Source of the DNA: Lysinibacillus odysseyi
GTDB lineage: Bacteria; Bacillota; Bacilli; Bacillales_A; Planococcaceae
DNA: 64,000 nt
Direction of reading: 5' to 3'
NCBI GenBank assembly: GCA_014595895.1
Contig: JABUKB010000001.1
Location: 806,001 to 870,000, forward strand
Part shown: piece by piece, positions 52,808 through 62,096 of the stretch
Layout: every line of letters begins with the position of its first letter
Numbering within the stretch: position 1 is the first letter of the stretch
Translations under genes and position numbers: made by a program
The notes under the pieces: generated by a model
Told to the model about the DNA's origin: nothing
The model's database searches: none
Seen by the model: the letters and a program-made list of their open reading frames with translations, nothing else

Positions 52808-53503
52808 ATGGGGAATACAATTGAAGTATTAATTGTAGAAGATGATATGCGTATTGCTAAAATACATGAAAAGTTTCTTGAGCAAATGGATGATTTTAAA
52901 ACGATCGGGATGTCCCATACAATTGAAGAGGCAAAAATTTGGGTTGATACAATTAGGCCGGATTTGATTCTACTGGATATTTATTTTGCTGATGATATGG
53001 GAACAGAACTAATTGATTATATTAGGCAAAATAATATCGATACCGATATTATTTTAATCACTGCAGCAGCAGAAGTAGAAGTAGTTAAAAAAGCATATGC
53101 AAGTGGAGTAATTGATTTTTTATTAAAACCTTTAACACTTGATCGCTTCAAAGAGTGTCTGCTTAAATATAAAGAGAAAAAAGTAATTCTAAATTCAACT
53201 GAACGTTTACAGGCAGAGGATATTAAAAAATTGTGGAATAACATTACATACGTTGGCGAAATGGAAAAGGAAAACAAAAACAACCCTAAAGGTATTGATA
53301 ATGTAACCAAAGGAAAAGTGATTACCTTCATTCAAACATGTGATGAAGGAATTACCGCTGAAAAGTTGGGAAATGAAATAGGGATAAGCAGAACAACAGC
53401 AAGACGCTATTTGGAACATCTAATGGAAGAAAAGCTGATTTTTGTTGAGCATATATATGGCTATGTCGGGAGACCTGAGCGCAGATATTTTATAAAAAAA
53501 TAA
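52808..53503 (+). CDS. CitB/DcuR-type response regulator
   Basis: The start is the ATG with AAGAGGGGTG at proper spacing; a GTG at 52799 is less likely. The 231-residue protein has receiver residues D12-D13, phospho-acceptor D57 (ILLDIYF), T (LITAAAE) and K (LLKPLT), then a winged helix (EGITAEKLGNEIGISRTTAR, then RRYLEHLMEE and the GRPERRYF end) typical of CitB-family regulators. A terminator follows, and then the transporter it probably activates. Confidence 0.9.
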   Translation: MGNTIEVLIVEDDMRIAKIHEKFLEQMDDFKTIGMSHTIEEAKIWVDTIRPDLILLDIYFADDMGTELIDYIRQNNIDTDIILITAAAEVEVVKKAYASGVIDFLLKPLTLDRFKECLLKYKEKKVILNSTERLQAEDIKKLWNNITYVGEMEKENKNNPKGIDNVTKGKVITFIQTCDEGITAEKLGNEIGISRTTARRYLEHLMEEKLIFVEHIYGYVGRPERRYFIKK

Positions 53504-53528
53504 AACGGAAATCAATTTGGTATAAGCA

Positions 53529-53567
53529 GAAAACCATTCATTTTTTACGAGAAAATGAATGGTTTTC
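53529..53567 (+). terminator. Terminator after the response regulator gene
   Basis: GAAAACCATTCATTTT (53529-53544) and AAAATGAATGGTTTTC (53552-53567) form a perfect 16-bp stem with a seven-base loop and a T-run. Confidence 0.85.
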
Positions 53568-53728
53568 TTTTTGTTCCATACTCTTTTTTCATGCTGTGAA
53601 CAATATGAACAATATAGACAGTATGAAAATAAAAGACAATAGTTTCGTTATATATATAAAAGACACAAAATGTTTTTTAATTAAAACAGCGCTTACATTA
53701 TGCGTTAAACAGAAAGGGGATGTATTTT

Positions 53729-54757
53729 ATGACAATGAAAAAAAAGCTATTAACGTTATTTTCAGCAGCAGCGTTAACACTTGGGTTAGCAGCTTGTAGT
53801 GATAGTGAGGGGACATCATCATCGTCATCGGGCGACAAAGACTATCCAACGAGTAACTTAACAATCGTAGCACCATCTGGGGCTGGTGGGGGATGGGATT
53901 TAACATCTCGTTCGATTGCTAAAGTGATGAATGAAACAAAATTAATCGAGAAGCCGATTACAGTAGAAAATAAACCGGGCGGTGGCGGTGCCGTATTTAT
54001 GGCAACATACGCTACGAAAGAAGCAAAAAACGACCATATGTTAATGGTTAAATCACCACCTATTTTAATCAATAACTTAAAGGCAGAAGGAAATAGCCCA
54101 TACGGTTATAAAGATACGACGCCTTTAGCACAACTAACAAAAGATTTTGGGGCAATTGTTGTCCGTGCGGATTCTCCTTACCAATCACTAACAGATTTAT
54201 TGGATGCTGTGAAAGCAGATCCAACAGCGCTTACTATGGCTGGCGGTTCAGCTCCAGGTTCAATGGATCACTTAGTTACAATTTTACCTGCATATGAGTA
54301 TGGCATTGACCCGAAAGCAGTAAAATACGTTTCTTATGATGGCGGCGGAGAAGCAATGGCGGCATTATTAGGGAATAACGCCGATGCAATTGGAACAGAT
54401 ATTTCAACAGTAGCGCCTTATGTAAAGAGCGGAGACGTTCGAGTTTTAGCAGTTACTGCACCGGAGAAATTAACACTTGAAGGCTTGGAAGAAATTCCAA
54501 CATTATATGACTTAGGGATTGAAGCAGAGTTTACAATTTGGCGCGGTATTTTCGGACCAAAAGATATGTCTGATACAGCGAAGGATTATTGGATTGAAAA
54601 GTTAACAGAGCTAAATGAAACTGAGGAATGGAAGGCGGAATTAGAACGTAACGGCTGGGCACAAGACTTCCGTGCAGGTGATGACTTTACGAAATTCCTT
54701 GAAGAACAAGAGGGTACAATTACTGAAATCTTAACAGCTTTAGGTATGCAAAAATAA
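53729..54757 (+). CDS. tctC: Tripartite tricarboxylate transporter substrate-binding lipoprotein
   Basis: ATG after AGAAAGGGG gives 342 residues. The signal peptide ends in LAAC, so it is a lipoprotein, with a Ser-rich spacer. The TctC/Bug fold is evident from PSGAGGGWDLTSRSIAKV, VENKPGGGGAVFMA, TMAGGSAPGSMDH and the later VAPYVKSGDVRVLAV. It captures the acid outside the membrane and hands it to TctAB. About 300 bases of hairpin-rich sequence separate it from tctB, which probably lets it be made in excess. Confidence 0.92.
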   Translation: MTMKKKLLTLFSAAALTLGLAACSDSEGTSSSSSGDKDYPTSNLTIVAPSGAGGGWDLTSRSIAKVMNETKLIEKPITVENKPGGGGAVFMATYATKEAKNDHMLMVKSPPILINNLKAEGNSPYGYKDTTPLAQLTKDFGAIVVRADSPYQSLTDLLDAVKADPTALTMAGGSAPGSMDHLVTILPAYEYGIDPKAVKYVSYDGGGEAMAALLGNNADAIGTDISTVAPYVKSGDVRVLAVTAPEKLTLEGLEEIPTLYDLGIEAEFTIWRGIFGPKDMSDTAKDYWIEKLTELNETEEWKAELERNGWAQDFRAGDDFTKFLEEQEGTITEILTALGMQK

Positions 54758-54766
54758 TTAATTCAT

Positions 54767-54791
54767 GATGTGGGCAACCATTGTCCACATC
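54767..54791 (+). terminator. Hairpin directly after tctC
   Basis: GATGTGG (54767-54773) pairs with CCACATC (54785-54791), with a T-rich stretch next. It may partly terminate transcription to raise tctC over tctBA. Confidence 0.5.
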
Positions 54792-54808
54792 TTCTTTACC
54801 CCGCATTA

Positions 54809-55028
54809 ACGGGTAGTAATTTATCTGTATCGAAAGCGTAGCGACAGATACAAGACTCCCGCCTCTAGCCTGAAGAAGGTCGAAAAGGATAGGCGGGAGA
54901 TCAACTACCCGTAAAAGCCCGATTGGTTCGGACCAACACGATGTTGGTTACACAAGCGTTGCCACAGGACGTGGCGAACTTAGCTTGTGTTCCTTATGAG
55001 TCAGTGGGGATGAAGAAAACCCCCACTG
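54809..55028. ncRNA. Structured intergenic element between tctC and tctB
   Basis: The outer stem ACGGGTAGT (54809-54817) with ACTACCCGT (54904-54912) encloses two hairpins: TATCTGT/ACAGATA (54822-54850) and CTCCCGCCT/AGGCGGGAG (54856-54899). This makes a three-way junction. Three more hairpins follow: ACCAAC/GTTGGT (54932-54948), CACAAGC with inner GCCAC/GTGGC and GCTTGTG (54951-54989), and CAGTGGGG/CCCCACTG (55002-55028). It is more GC-rich than its surroundings. A deleted inverted copy lies at 50919, so it is also a dispersed repeat. Whether it acts as RNA is unknown. Confidence 0.5.
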
Positions 55029-55062
55029 ATTGAAGTTTCACTTTACAGGAGGTGTACAATCA

Positions 55063-55527
55063 ATGAATTTAAAATTTGACCGTATTGCTAGTATTGTATT
55101 TTTAGTGCTAGGAATACTGATTATCGTCGAATCCCAAAAAATTTCTACAAGTGCGTACGGCTCTCAAATTGGCCCGAGTACATTTCCGTTTGCATTAGGA
55201 ATCGTCTTAATTGGATTAAGTATTTTACTGTTTATCGAAACAATTCGTCATCAGAAGATGTATAAAATTGTTGAGGATAAAGAAGACGCAAAATCACCCA
55301 ATTATAAGAAGTTTTTAATTATCTTTATTTCAGCGGTTGCTTATGCATTTTTACTTGAAAAACTAGGTTACTTACTTACGACTTTTGCATTTTTATTAAT
55401 CTCGTTTCAGACTCTTGAACGAGGAAAGTGGGTCAGCTCAATTATAGTAGCAGCGGCATTTTCAGTAATTATTTATTTCGGCTTCGTGAATGTGTTAGGT
55501 GGATCGTTACCTAAATTCCCACTCTAA
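55063..55527 (+). CDS. tctB: Tripartite tricarboxylate transporter small membrane protein
   Basis: ATG after ACAGGAGGTG gives 154 residues with four membrane helices and the TctB N-terminal pattern (IASIVFLVLGILIIVES, then GPSTFPFALGIVLIG). A charged cytoplasmic loop separates helix 2 from helix 3. It forms the membrane part of the transporter with TctA, which starts 20 bases later. Confidence 0.88.
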   Translation: MNLKFDRIASIVFLVLGILIIVESQKISTSAYGSQIGPSTFPFALGIVLIGLSILLFIETIRHQKMYKIVEDKEDAKSPNYKKFLIIFISAVAYAFLLEKLGYLLTTFAFLLISFQTLERGKWVSSIIVAAAFSVIIYFGFVNVLGGSLPKFPL

Positions 55528-55546
55528 ATAGAAAGGAGGAGCTAAA

Positions 55547-57073
55547 TTGTCAACGTTACAGTATTTACTAGATGGCTTTGCAATTGCCTTTCAATGGCAT
55601 AATATTTTATTCGCATTATTAGGTGTAATAATTGGAACTGCTGTAGGCGTGTTACCAGGTATTGGCCCGATGAGTGGGGTTGCATTATTAATACCTGTTA
55701 CAGCCACTTTAACATCAGGGTTACCAACAGAAATGGCTGCAACTAGTTCGATCATCTTACTAGCGGGAGTATACTACGGTGCAATGTATGGTGGATCTAC
55801 AACATCTATTTTATTGAATACACCAGGCGAATCTTCTTCAGTTGTTACGACATTAGACGGGTATCAAATGGCAAGGCAGGGGAGAGCTGGAGCGGCTCTG
55901 TCGATTGCAGCAATTGGCTCGTTTGTTGCAGGTATTGTTGCGTTAGTCGGATTGGTTTTATTAGCTCGGCCATTATCGAAAGTAGCAATTAATTTTGGTC
56001 CAGCGGAATATTTTTCACTCATGCTATTAGGATTAGCAGCAGTAAGTGGTTTAGCAGGTAAATCGATTACAAAGGCATTAATTATGACGGTGTTAGGTCT
56101 CTTATTAGGAACGATCGGAATTGATGCTGTTTCAGGAATTGCTCGATTTACGTATGACCAGCCGGTTTTATTTAGTGGAATTGAATTTTTAACAGTTGCA
56201 GTAGGTTTATTTGCATTAGGAGAGGTATTTAAAACAATTTTCGAGAAGGATGGAAATGACGAGCCTATTGCAAAAATTACTCGTATTTTACCTACAAAAC
56301 AGGACTTAAAAGATAGTGCGGCACCAATTGCACGTGGCTCATTCCTAGGTTTCTTTTTAGGGGTTCTGCCAGGTGCAGGAGCAACGCTTGCTTCTTTCTT
56401 TGCGTATATTACAGAAAAGAAGATTAGCAAAAATCCGGAATCTTTTGGAACAGGTAACATAGCCGGGGTGGCTTCTCCTGAATCTGCAAATAATGCATCC
56501 TCAGGCGGCGCGATGATTCCGTTACTAACATTAGGTATCCCAGGTTCAGGGACGACAGCTATTTTAATGGGTGCGTTCATTATGTACAACATTCAGCCAG
56601 GTCCATTATTATTTGAGGAACACCCGAATGTAGCGTGGGGCTTAATTGCCAGTATGTTCGTAGGAAACTTAATGCTGCTTGTATTAAACATGCCGCTAGT
56701 TCGCGTTTTCGCAAAAATTATTCAAACGCCGAAGAAGTTTTTATTGCCGATCATTATTGCCATTTCATTTTTTGGTGTATATGCGGTTCAATATACGACA
56801 TTTGATTTATTCTTATTATTAGGATGTGGACTTGCAGGTTATCTCTTTGCAAAAAATGATTTCCCTGTTGCCCCGCTAGTTTTAGCGCTTGTATTAGGGC
56901 CGATGATTGAGAATAACATGCGTCGTGCATTGACGATTTCAAATGGAGAATTTAGTATTTTCTTAACAAAACCACTTTCATTAATCTTTTTAATTGTTGC
57001 AGCATTGTGGTTACTTATTCCGATTCTTATGAAATTACGTGGGAAAAATGTAATTATTAATGAAGAAGGATGA
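55547..57073 (+). CDS. tctA: Tripartite tricarboxylate transporter large membrane protein
   Basis: A TTG start follows GAAAGGAGG. The 508-residue, 10-12-helix protein has the two TctA signature loops: GTAVGVLPGIGPMSGVALL near the N-terminus, and FLGFFLGVLPGAGATLASFF with ESANNASSGGAMIPLLTLG in the middle. The AMYGGSTTSILLNTPGE motif is also intact. It carries sodium- or proton-coupled uptake of a tricarboxylate or similar acid. Confidence 0.93.
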   Translation: MSTLQYLLDGFAIAFQWHNILFALLGVIIGTAVGVLPGIGPMSGVALLIPVTATLTSGLPTEMAATSSIILLAGVYYGAMYGGSTTSILLNTPGESSSVVTTLDGYQMARQGRAGAALSIAAIGSFVAGIVALVGLVLLARPLSKVAINFGPAEYFSLMLLGLAAVSGLAGKSITKALIMTVLGLLLGTIGIDAVSGIARFTYDQPVLFSGIEFLTVAVGLFALGEVFKTIFEKDGNDEPIAKITRILPTKQDLKDSAAPIARGSFLGFFLGVLPGAGATLASFFAYITEKKISKNPESFGTGNIAGVASPESANNASSGGAMIPLLTLGIPGSGTTAILMGAFIMYNIQPGPLLFEEHPNVAWGLIASMFVGNLMLLVLNMPLVRVFAKIIQTPKKFLLPIIIAISFFGVYAVQYTTFDLFLLLGCGLAGYLFAKNDFPVAPLVLALVLGPMIENNMRRALTISNGEFSIFLTKPLSLIFLIVAALWLLIPILMKLRGKNVIINEEG

Positions 57074-57103
57074 GTTATAGCTAACTAGATTTCATAAAGA
57101 CTA

Positions 57104-57135
57104 AAAAAAGCCGTCCTAATTTGGACGGCTTTTTT
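57104..57135. terminator. Bidirectional terminator
   Basis: AAAAAAGCCGTCC (57104-57116) and GGACGGCTTTTTT (57123-57135) form a perfect stem between the convergent tctA and MFS genes. Confidence 0.88.
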
Positions 57136-57158
57136 AATAAAGGAGTACGTATGTTTGG

Positions 57159-58358
57159 TTATATTGTTCGATTCTTTGCGCTCATATACGAAGTAAAAAA
57201 TAATAGAACTGAAATGACAATAAACAACAGGAGCGGCGTCGACCAACTTCCAGTTAGATCGTGTACATAGCCTAATAAAACAGGTCCGACTGCCGCGACG
57301 AAATAACCGACTGATTGTGCAAAACCTGAGAGTTCAGCTGCATCATATGCTGTTTCTGTACGCAATGAAAAGAGCATGAGTGATAAGCCAAATGAAGCTC
57401 CACCTCCAAAGCCTAAAAAGATCATCCATAAAATAGAAAGGCTTGTCCATTCCATAAATATACCTGTAAAGCTGATTAAGTAACAAACCGTAAAGAAAAT
57501 TACGATAGGACGTTGTGAAACGAGCTTTCCTGCTATAATTGGAATGATAAATGTTATCGGAATTTGCGCAAATTGCATAACAGAAACCATCCAGCCAGCT
57601 GTAGTAGCATCTAAGCCTTGGCTAATAAAAATCTCAGGGAGCCACGCAGAGGATGAGTAAAATAAAAATGATTGCAAACCCATTGCCCCCGCAACTGCCC
57701 AAGCAAGCGGTGATTTCCACATTTGCGTTTTCTTTGTTTGAGATGTAGGCATATGTAAAGCTATTTTCTTTTCTCGCAGAAACGGTAACCAGAAAATTAA
57801 TGTAATTATTCCTAAAATTACTGTAAATCCTAAAGCGATTTGCCAACCTGCATTTGCAGCGATAGGGTAACTAAAGCCAGCAGCAAGTCCGGAAGAAATA
57901 TTCATTGATACCGAATACACGGCCGTTAACAAGCCAATGTGCATTGGAAACTTCCATTTAAAATAACTGGGAATCAGAACGTTACCGAATGCGATTGCTA
58001 TCCCTATTAACATAGTTCCGCCAACAAGTAGTATCGTTTCACCAACTGAGCGCATTATAATCCCGACACAAAGTAAAATGAGCGAGTAAAATAACGTCCA
58101 CTCCATACCGAATTTACGGGCAATGCGCGGTGCAAATGGAGACATGATTGCAAAGGCTAGTAAAGGAATCGTCGTTAAAAAGCCTGCGAGTGCGTTTGTA
58201 ATTCCTAGCTCGTCACGAATAAATGAAATGATGGGACCAACTACAGTAATAGGTGTACGTAACGTCGTAGCGAATAAGAAAGTGGCAATTATAAAATAGA
58301 TGAGTGATCTATTAGATGGTGTTTTTTTGATATTTTGGTTCATTTGTTGACCGTCCAT
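57159..58358 (-). CDS. CynX/NimT-family MFS transporter
   Basis: On the minus strand, ATG follows AAAAGGAGC. The 399-residue, 12-helix permease has the CynX/NimT-like start FATTLRTPITVVGPIISFIR, the RIARKFGMEWTL loop, and ends in a short basic tail. Members export or import small anions such as cyanate or 2-nitroimidazole; the substrate here is not known. It is unrelated in sequence to the second MFS gene at 59264. Confidence 0.85.
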   Translation of the reverse strand: MDGQQMNQNIKKTPSNRSLIYFIIATFLFATTLRTPITVVGPIISFIRDELGITNALAGFLTTIPLLAFAIMSPFAPRIARKFGMEWTLFYSLILLCVGIIMRSVGETILLVGGTMLIGIAIAFGNVLIPSYFKWKFPMHIGLLTAVYSVSMNISSGLAAGFSYPIAANAGWQIALGFTVILGIITLIFWLPFLREKKIALHMPTSQTKKTQMWKSPLAWAVAGAMGLQSFLFYSSSAWLPEIFISQGLDATTAGWMVSVMQFAQIPITFIIPIIAGKLVSQRPIVIFFTVCYLISFTGIFMEWTSLSILWMIFLGFGGGASFGLSLMLFSLRTETAYDAAELSGFAQSVGYFVAAVGPVLLGYVHDLTGSWSTPLLLFIVISVLLFFTSYMSAKNRTI

Positions 58359-58783
58359 TATGAAGCTCCTTTTATATATTCATTTAATACTAACATAAAA
58401 AATAGTTCAAATACTCTGGAACTATAAGATTTGAAAAGGATTTAGAAATAATTTTAGAAGAATATGATTTATCTCTCCTTCAAGGATACCAATTTGTCTT
58501 CAGGGTCTGGACCGATCCACTACAAAAGACATTTTGTTGCTGCTAATCATAAATTTCTCATTCACTTTTTTCTTTTATCTGAAAAAAGTTCCTTTACTTT
58601 CACCCATATAAGACCTTCTTCTTTCAAAAAATTTATATGTTCCACCGACTTTCCTTTTTTACGATGTATAAATGTATGTTGAAGTATTACCAAGCACAGC
58701 TTATTTATCCAATCACCAAAAAAGCGAAATGACGCATAAATAGCCATCCGATTTGGCACATTACATGTAGGAGGTGTAACAAA
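58359..58783. other. Intergenic region, no certain gene
   Basis: A minus-strand frame of 61 codons ([20 protein letters not shown] and so on, from 58747) looks partly protein-like but lacks a ribosome binding site. I leave it unannotated. The last 40 bases hold the promoter and TAGGAGGTG site of the YkuS-like gene. Confidence 0.35.
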
Positions 58784-59029
58784 ATGTCTAAAATCATTGG
58801 AGTAGAACAATCGTTATCACACGTGGAAGATGCATTAAAAGCAAAAGGATATGAGGTCATTCAGCTTCGTAACGAAGGAGATGCCCGCAAATGTGACTGC
58901 TGCGTAATCACCGGGCAGGACAAAGACGTGATGGGCATTAGTGATACTGCCCTAGCAGGATCTGTCATCGAGGCGAGCGGTCTGTCTGCTGATGAAATTA
59001 CTCAGCGTGTAGATCGATATTTCCACTAA
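58784..59029 (+). CDS. ykuS: UPF0180 family protein YkuS
   Basis: ATG after TAGGAGGTG gives 81 residues. The N-terminal segment [20 protein letters not shown], the central [20 protein letters not shown] with two adjacent cysteines, and the ASGLSADEI tail match UPF0180/YkuS. Function is unknown. It is monocistronic, with hairpins downstream. Confidence 0.82.
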   Translation: MSKIIGVEQSLSHVEDALKAKGYEVIQLRNEGDARKCDCCVITGQDKDVMGISDTALAGSVIEASGLSADEITQRVDRYFH

Positions 59030-59039
59030 ATGACTTACA

Positions 59040-59148
59040 GGTGCTATCCGAAGTCTTCTTAGACTCTTGGGTAGCATCTTTGGATTTTAAGGACTAAAAA
59101 ACTCAAAGCGGCTTGAATCTATTCTAATCAGGACTCAAGTCGCTTTGA
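59040..59148. terminator. Two hairpins after ykuS
   Basis: GGTGCTATCC pairs with GGGTAGCATC (59040-59079), and TCAAAGCGGCTTGA (59103-59116) pairs with TCAAGTCGCTTTGA (59135-59148), with one G-T pair. Together they end ykuS and may also serve the converging MFS gene. Confidence 0.6.
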
Positions 59149-59263
59149 TTAACCGTTTCTATACCCTTAACTGTTCATACGACTTACTGGGGAGATATTT
59201 CCGCGCATCTGTCATTTTAATATGTAATATAAGCTCTTCATTGGTTTCCAGATGAATTAAAAC

Positions 59264-60445
59264 TTACGTTTCATTAGATACGGCCTTTTTTCTGCTGCCG
59301 ACCAGATACAGGATTAAAATAATAATCATTAATGCTGCCGAAAGACTAAAGGTCATGCCGTATCCGACACTGTTTGCTAAGAAACCAAGTCCTACGGATC
59401 CAATGGCTAAACCAAAATCAATAAATATTAGAAGCATTGAATTGGCTGTTGCCTTTTTCTCTGGTGGAACAAGCGTTAGTGCCCAAGCTTGGATAATTGG
59501 ATGAATGATGGCAAAAGCAATACCGAATAATACACCTGATATCAAAACCATTATCATGTTAGTAGAGAAACCTAATAAAACCAGCCCGGCTGCCCCTGAA
59601 ATGGCTCCTGGAATAATAAGAATTCGGTGGCCAAATTTATCGAAAATTTTACCAGAGAAAATACGTATGATTACCATTGTAATCCCTTGAGCGATAAAGA
59701 ACTGTGAGATGCTTCCTCCAACGTTAATCTCTTTTCCAAAAGCCCCCATAAAGTTGACAATCCCTGCAATTGCCATATAATTTAATGCCACTAAAATACA
59801 AGGAAGCAGGACACGTTTATCATACATGTATTTATAGAAAGGCTCTTTATTTTTTTCCTGCTGATTTTCCTTTTCAACTTTTGTGTTTTTCGTAAATAGA
59901 CTGCAAACAAATGAGAAAGCCATAAGACCAAAAGTTAATACCAACATCGACTTGAATGAATAATTTGTAAGGTAAGAAATAGCGATGAGCGGTCCGATTG
60001 TTGTCCCAAGGCTGGTAGACATGGCGAAAAAAACAATTCCTTCACCTAATCTGGATTTAGGTACAATATTACTGGAGATCGTAAAAACTAAATTTGTAAG
60101 CATACAAAATCCAATACCTTGAAGTGCTCTAATGAAGATTAAAAATCCAATTGAGTCATTTACAAAAGTAAGAGCGATTGTCCCTAAAAAATAGAGGAGA
60201 GAAATAATAAGAAGCAATTTCATATTAATTTTTTGTATAATGACACTCGCGAAAAAGCGTGTAATTAGTGACGCGGTCATCAAAGTTGTTGTCATAATTC
60301 CCGCAATGGCAGGGTTATTACTGATAGATGATACATAAATTGGGAAACCTGCTGTTATCATATAAAAAGAAACGAACATAACTAAAGATAAGATAATAAT
60401 TAGTAAATACTGGCTTGTCCACAGTTTTACTTTTGCTTTATCCAT
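59264..60445 (-). CDS. MFS transporter, multidrug-efflux type
   Basis: On the minus strand, ATG at 60445 follows AAAGGTGGT; an upstream in-frame start at 60463 would overlap that site. The 393-residue protein has 12 helices, the RALQGIGFCML segment and FGKEINVGGS loop typical of YfkF/YwoG-like MFS efflux proteins, and a central charged loop (KNTKVEKENQQEKNKE). The substrate is unknown. Confidence 0.85.
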   Translation of the reverse strand: MDKAKVKLWTSQYLLIIILSLVMFVSFYMITAGFPIYVSSISNNPAIAGIMTTTLMTASLITRFFASVIIQKINMKLLLIISLLYFLGTIALTFVNDSIGFLIFIRALQGIGFCMLTNLVFTISSNIVPKSRLGEGIVFFAMSTSLGTTIGPLIAISYLTNYSFKSMLVLTFGLMAFSFVCSLFTKNTKVEKENQQEKNKEPFYKYMYDKRVLLPCILVALNYMAIAGIVNFMGAFGKEINVGGSISQFFIAQGITMVIIRIFSGKIFDKFGHRILIIPGAISGAAGLVLLGFSTNMIMVLISGVLFGIAFAIIHPIIQAWALTLVPPEKKATANSMLLIFIDFGLAIGSVGLGFLANSVGYGMTFSLSAALMIIILILYLVGSRKKAVSNET

Positions 60446-60601
60446 GATAGTACCACCTTTCAAAGCAAATTCTAAATATTAATAATGATTTATAAAGTGT
60501 TCCCATTTTTTTGAGAAAATATTTAGTCATACAATTTTATCTACATGCAAAATTTAAATTAAATCATACTACTGTTGAATATTAAAAATGTAGGTGAGTT
60601 C

Positions 60602-60781
60602 GTGAAACGCAAAGTAATAATGGTTGTTATTGTTTTAGTTATAATTTTTGCCTGTACAGTACTAGCATTTTCAATTTTCCCGATAAAAAAACTGAAAAAT
60701 ACCACAATAAATATAACAAAGAAACCCATCATTCTATTGGTCATTGATTCATTAATGAATGAACCTTTAAAAAAGAAATAG
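60602..60781 (+). pseudogene. 5' fragment of an alkaline phosphatase-like membrane protein
   Basis: GTG after AGGTGAG opens a frame with a membrane helix (VIMVVIVLVIIFACTVLAF), followed by KKPIILLVIDSLMNEPLKKK and a stop. The PxIxLLVIDSLM sequence is the metal-binding start of alkaline phosphatase/phosphodiesterase-superfamily domains, whose remaining 300 or more residues are missing. It may be expressed as a 59-residue membrane peptide but is most likely a truncated gene. Confidence 0.55.
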
Positions 60782-61229
60782 CATTTTCTTATAAGGAGAA
60801 CGGAAAATATAGGCTCGACTAAGCGAGGCGAACACCAGTGACCATTGTAGGGTACTAATAACAAAATGATTATAAAATTCGAGATTTCGACCGAATATAA
60901 AGTATTAAAAGAAGCGGCAGATTTTGAGTGATGACTAGTAATAATTATTAGTGACTTATATTGGTTACTAATCATTAAATTTAGTAGGTAAAATTCCTTT
61001 AGAGAATGCTTTTCACATTGCAGTAAATCAAACTAAAAGTAATAAATGTTTTATGTCTCGCGAGAAATATAAAGATATAAGGCTCTATTTAAGTGGGACA
61101 AAATACAATCAAACAGCATTGATTTTATATATATTTTTGAAAACATATCGCTATGCATATGAAAGTTTTTATGAACTAATTATTTGGATGGTCAAGCCCC
61201 TTGCATTTTTGGGGGACACGGAAATAGTT
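60782..61229. other. Intergenic region with no recognisable gene
   Basis: About 450 bases of AT-rich sequence with only short frames. It lies between a truncated phosphatase-like gene and a truncated gene duplicate, so it is probably a recombination scar. Confidence 0.4.
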
Positions 61230-61617
61230 CTAAAAAATGCTAGCTAACTATACAGCTAGTAAATATACTTTACTAGCATTCATGAATGGGAGGAGAACAA
61301 TGCTAAAACTAGGAGGGCATCATATTTTTTGTTTAATCGGCTTTAGAGGCATGGGCTACTCAAAAGAATATGCAGCGAATATGGCAAAGGTCCATGAGAA
61401 GTTACGTGCGTTTCCAGACACACCCCTTTGTCTTGTGAATGGTGCGGATGGTTTATGTGCAAAAATTCTTTGTGACCAACCAGATCACTGTGATACAGCA
61501 CGTGTGCTAGAGCAAGAGTGCCGTTTTTTAGACAAGCTACAGCTACAAGTCGGCGAGGTCATCACATGGGGTGAGATAGAAAGCCGCGTACGACAACTGG
61601 TTACGCCTGCTGTTATA
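61230..61617 (+). repeat. Duplicated segment, truncated copy
   Basis: This repeats the leader and first 105 or so codons of the DUF1284 gene at 40757-41133. Similarity stops abruptly after the codons for TPAVI, where copy 1 continues with EEVCFDCQW. Confidence 0.75.
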
Positions 61618-61689
61618 ATAGTATATAAACTTTTTTATATCAAACCCATATCATCTAAAAATAGATATTTGGGTTTTTTTGTAATATAA
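61300..61689 (+). pseudogene. Truncated duplicate of the DUF1284 gene
   Basis: ATG after GGGAGGAG gives 129 residues. The first 105 nearly equal the protein at 40826 (changes include RG to GG at 5-6, loss of the FPC cysteine context to ILC, and a gained Cys in EQECRF). The last 24 residues are unrelated and run into a terminator. The C-terminal VCFDCQWRGYGVC cysteine cluster is lost, so it is probably non-functional. Confidence 0.75.
61642..61680 (+). terminator. Terminator inside the tail of the truncated DUF1284 copy
   Basis: AAACCCATATC pairs with GATATTTGGGTTT (two-base bulge), followed by T residues. It overlaps the aberrant C-terminal codons. Confidence 0.6.
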
Positions 61690-61724
61690 TAATAGGGAAT
61701 TTATTATAGAAAGGTGGTTATTAA

Positions 61725-61952
61725 ATGAGTACTGAATTAAATCTAGAATATTATCAATTATTATTTTTAAAATATATGAGAATATTAGATTCCAACACTA
61801 ATAGAAAAGCAAAAAAAATTAAAAGAGGATTTACAAATAAATATCATGGCAAAGTATTAGAATACGTAGATGCGTTAAATTTACTAAATGAATTTAAAGT
61901 TAACCTTGAAAATGAATTAAAATTAGTAATTCAAAAAAAGAGCATCCATTAG
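61725..61952 (+). CDS. N-terminal part of an interrupted nuclease-like gene
   Basis: ATG after GAAAGGTGG opens a 75-codon basic, helical protein ending at a TAG (61950-61952). The next 48 codons (61953-62096) are open in the same frame and lead straight into the 62097 gene. One gene of about 608 codons therefore seems to be split by a single stop. On its own this part has no recognisable motif. Confidence 0.6.
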   Translation: MSTELNLEYYQLLFLKYMRILDSNTNRKAKKIKRGFTNKYHGKVLEYVDALNLLNEFKVNLENELKLVIQKKSIH

Positions 61953-62096
61953 TGGTTACATTTATATAGAAGAATAGGTGTATCGGGACATGGGAATCCG
62001 CGAACAGTTCATATCTTTAGAAATATTTTAGAGATAGCATTTTATAAATATGGGAAAAAAGAAGTAGGGAATGAATTATTAGTAGTAAAAGAAGGA

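Noticed and set aside
53596..53799. A 67-codon frame overlapping the start of tctC
   Set aside because: It overlaps the signal-peptide codons of tctC in another frame and has no ribosome binding site.
55864..56592. A 242-codon open frame on the minus strand inside tctA
   Set aside because: It lies wholly inside a strongly conserved gene on the other strand, has no ribosome binding site, and its Pro/Ala-rich composition is typical of an antisense shadow.
58562..58747. A 61-codon minus-strand frame before ykuS
   Set aside because: No ribosome binding site and no recognisable motif; the codon pattern is only partly protein-like.
61053..61247. A 64-codon plus-strand frame between the phosphatase fragment and the DUF1284 duplicate
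   Set aside because: No ribosome binding site, and it runs into the duplicated leader region. It is probably chance.
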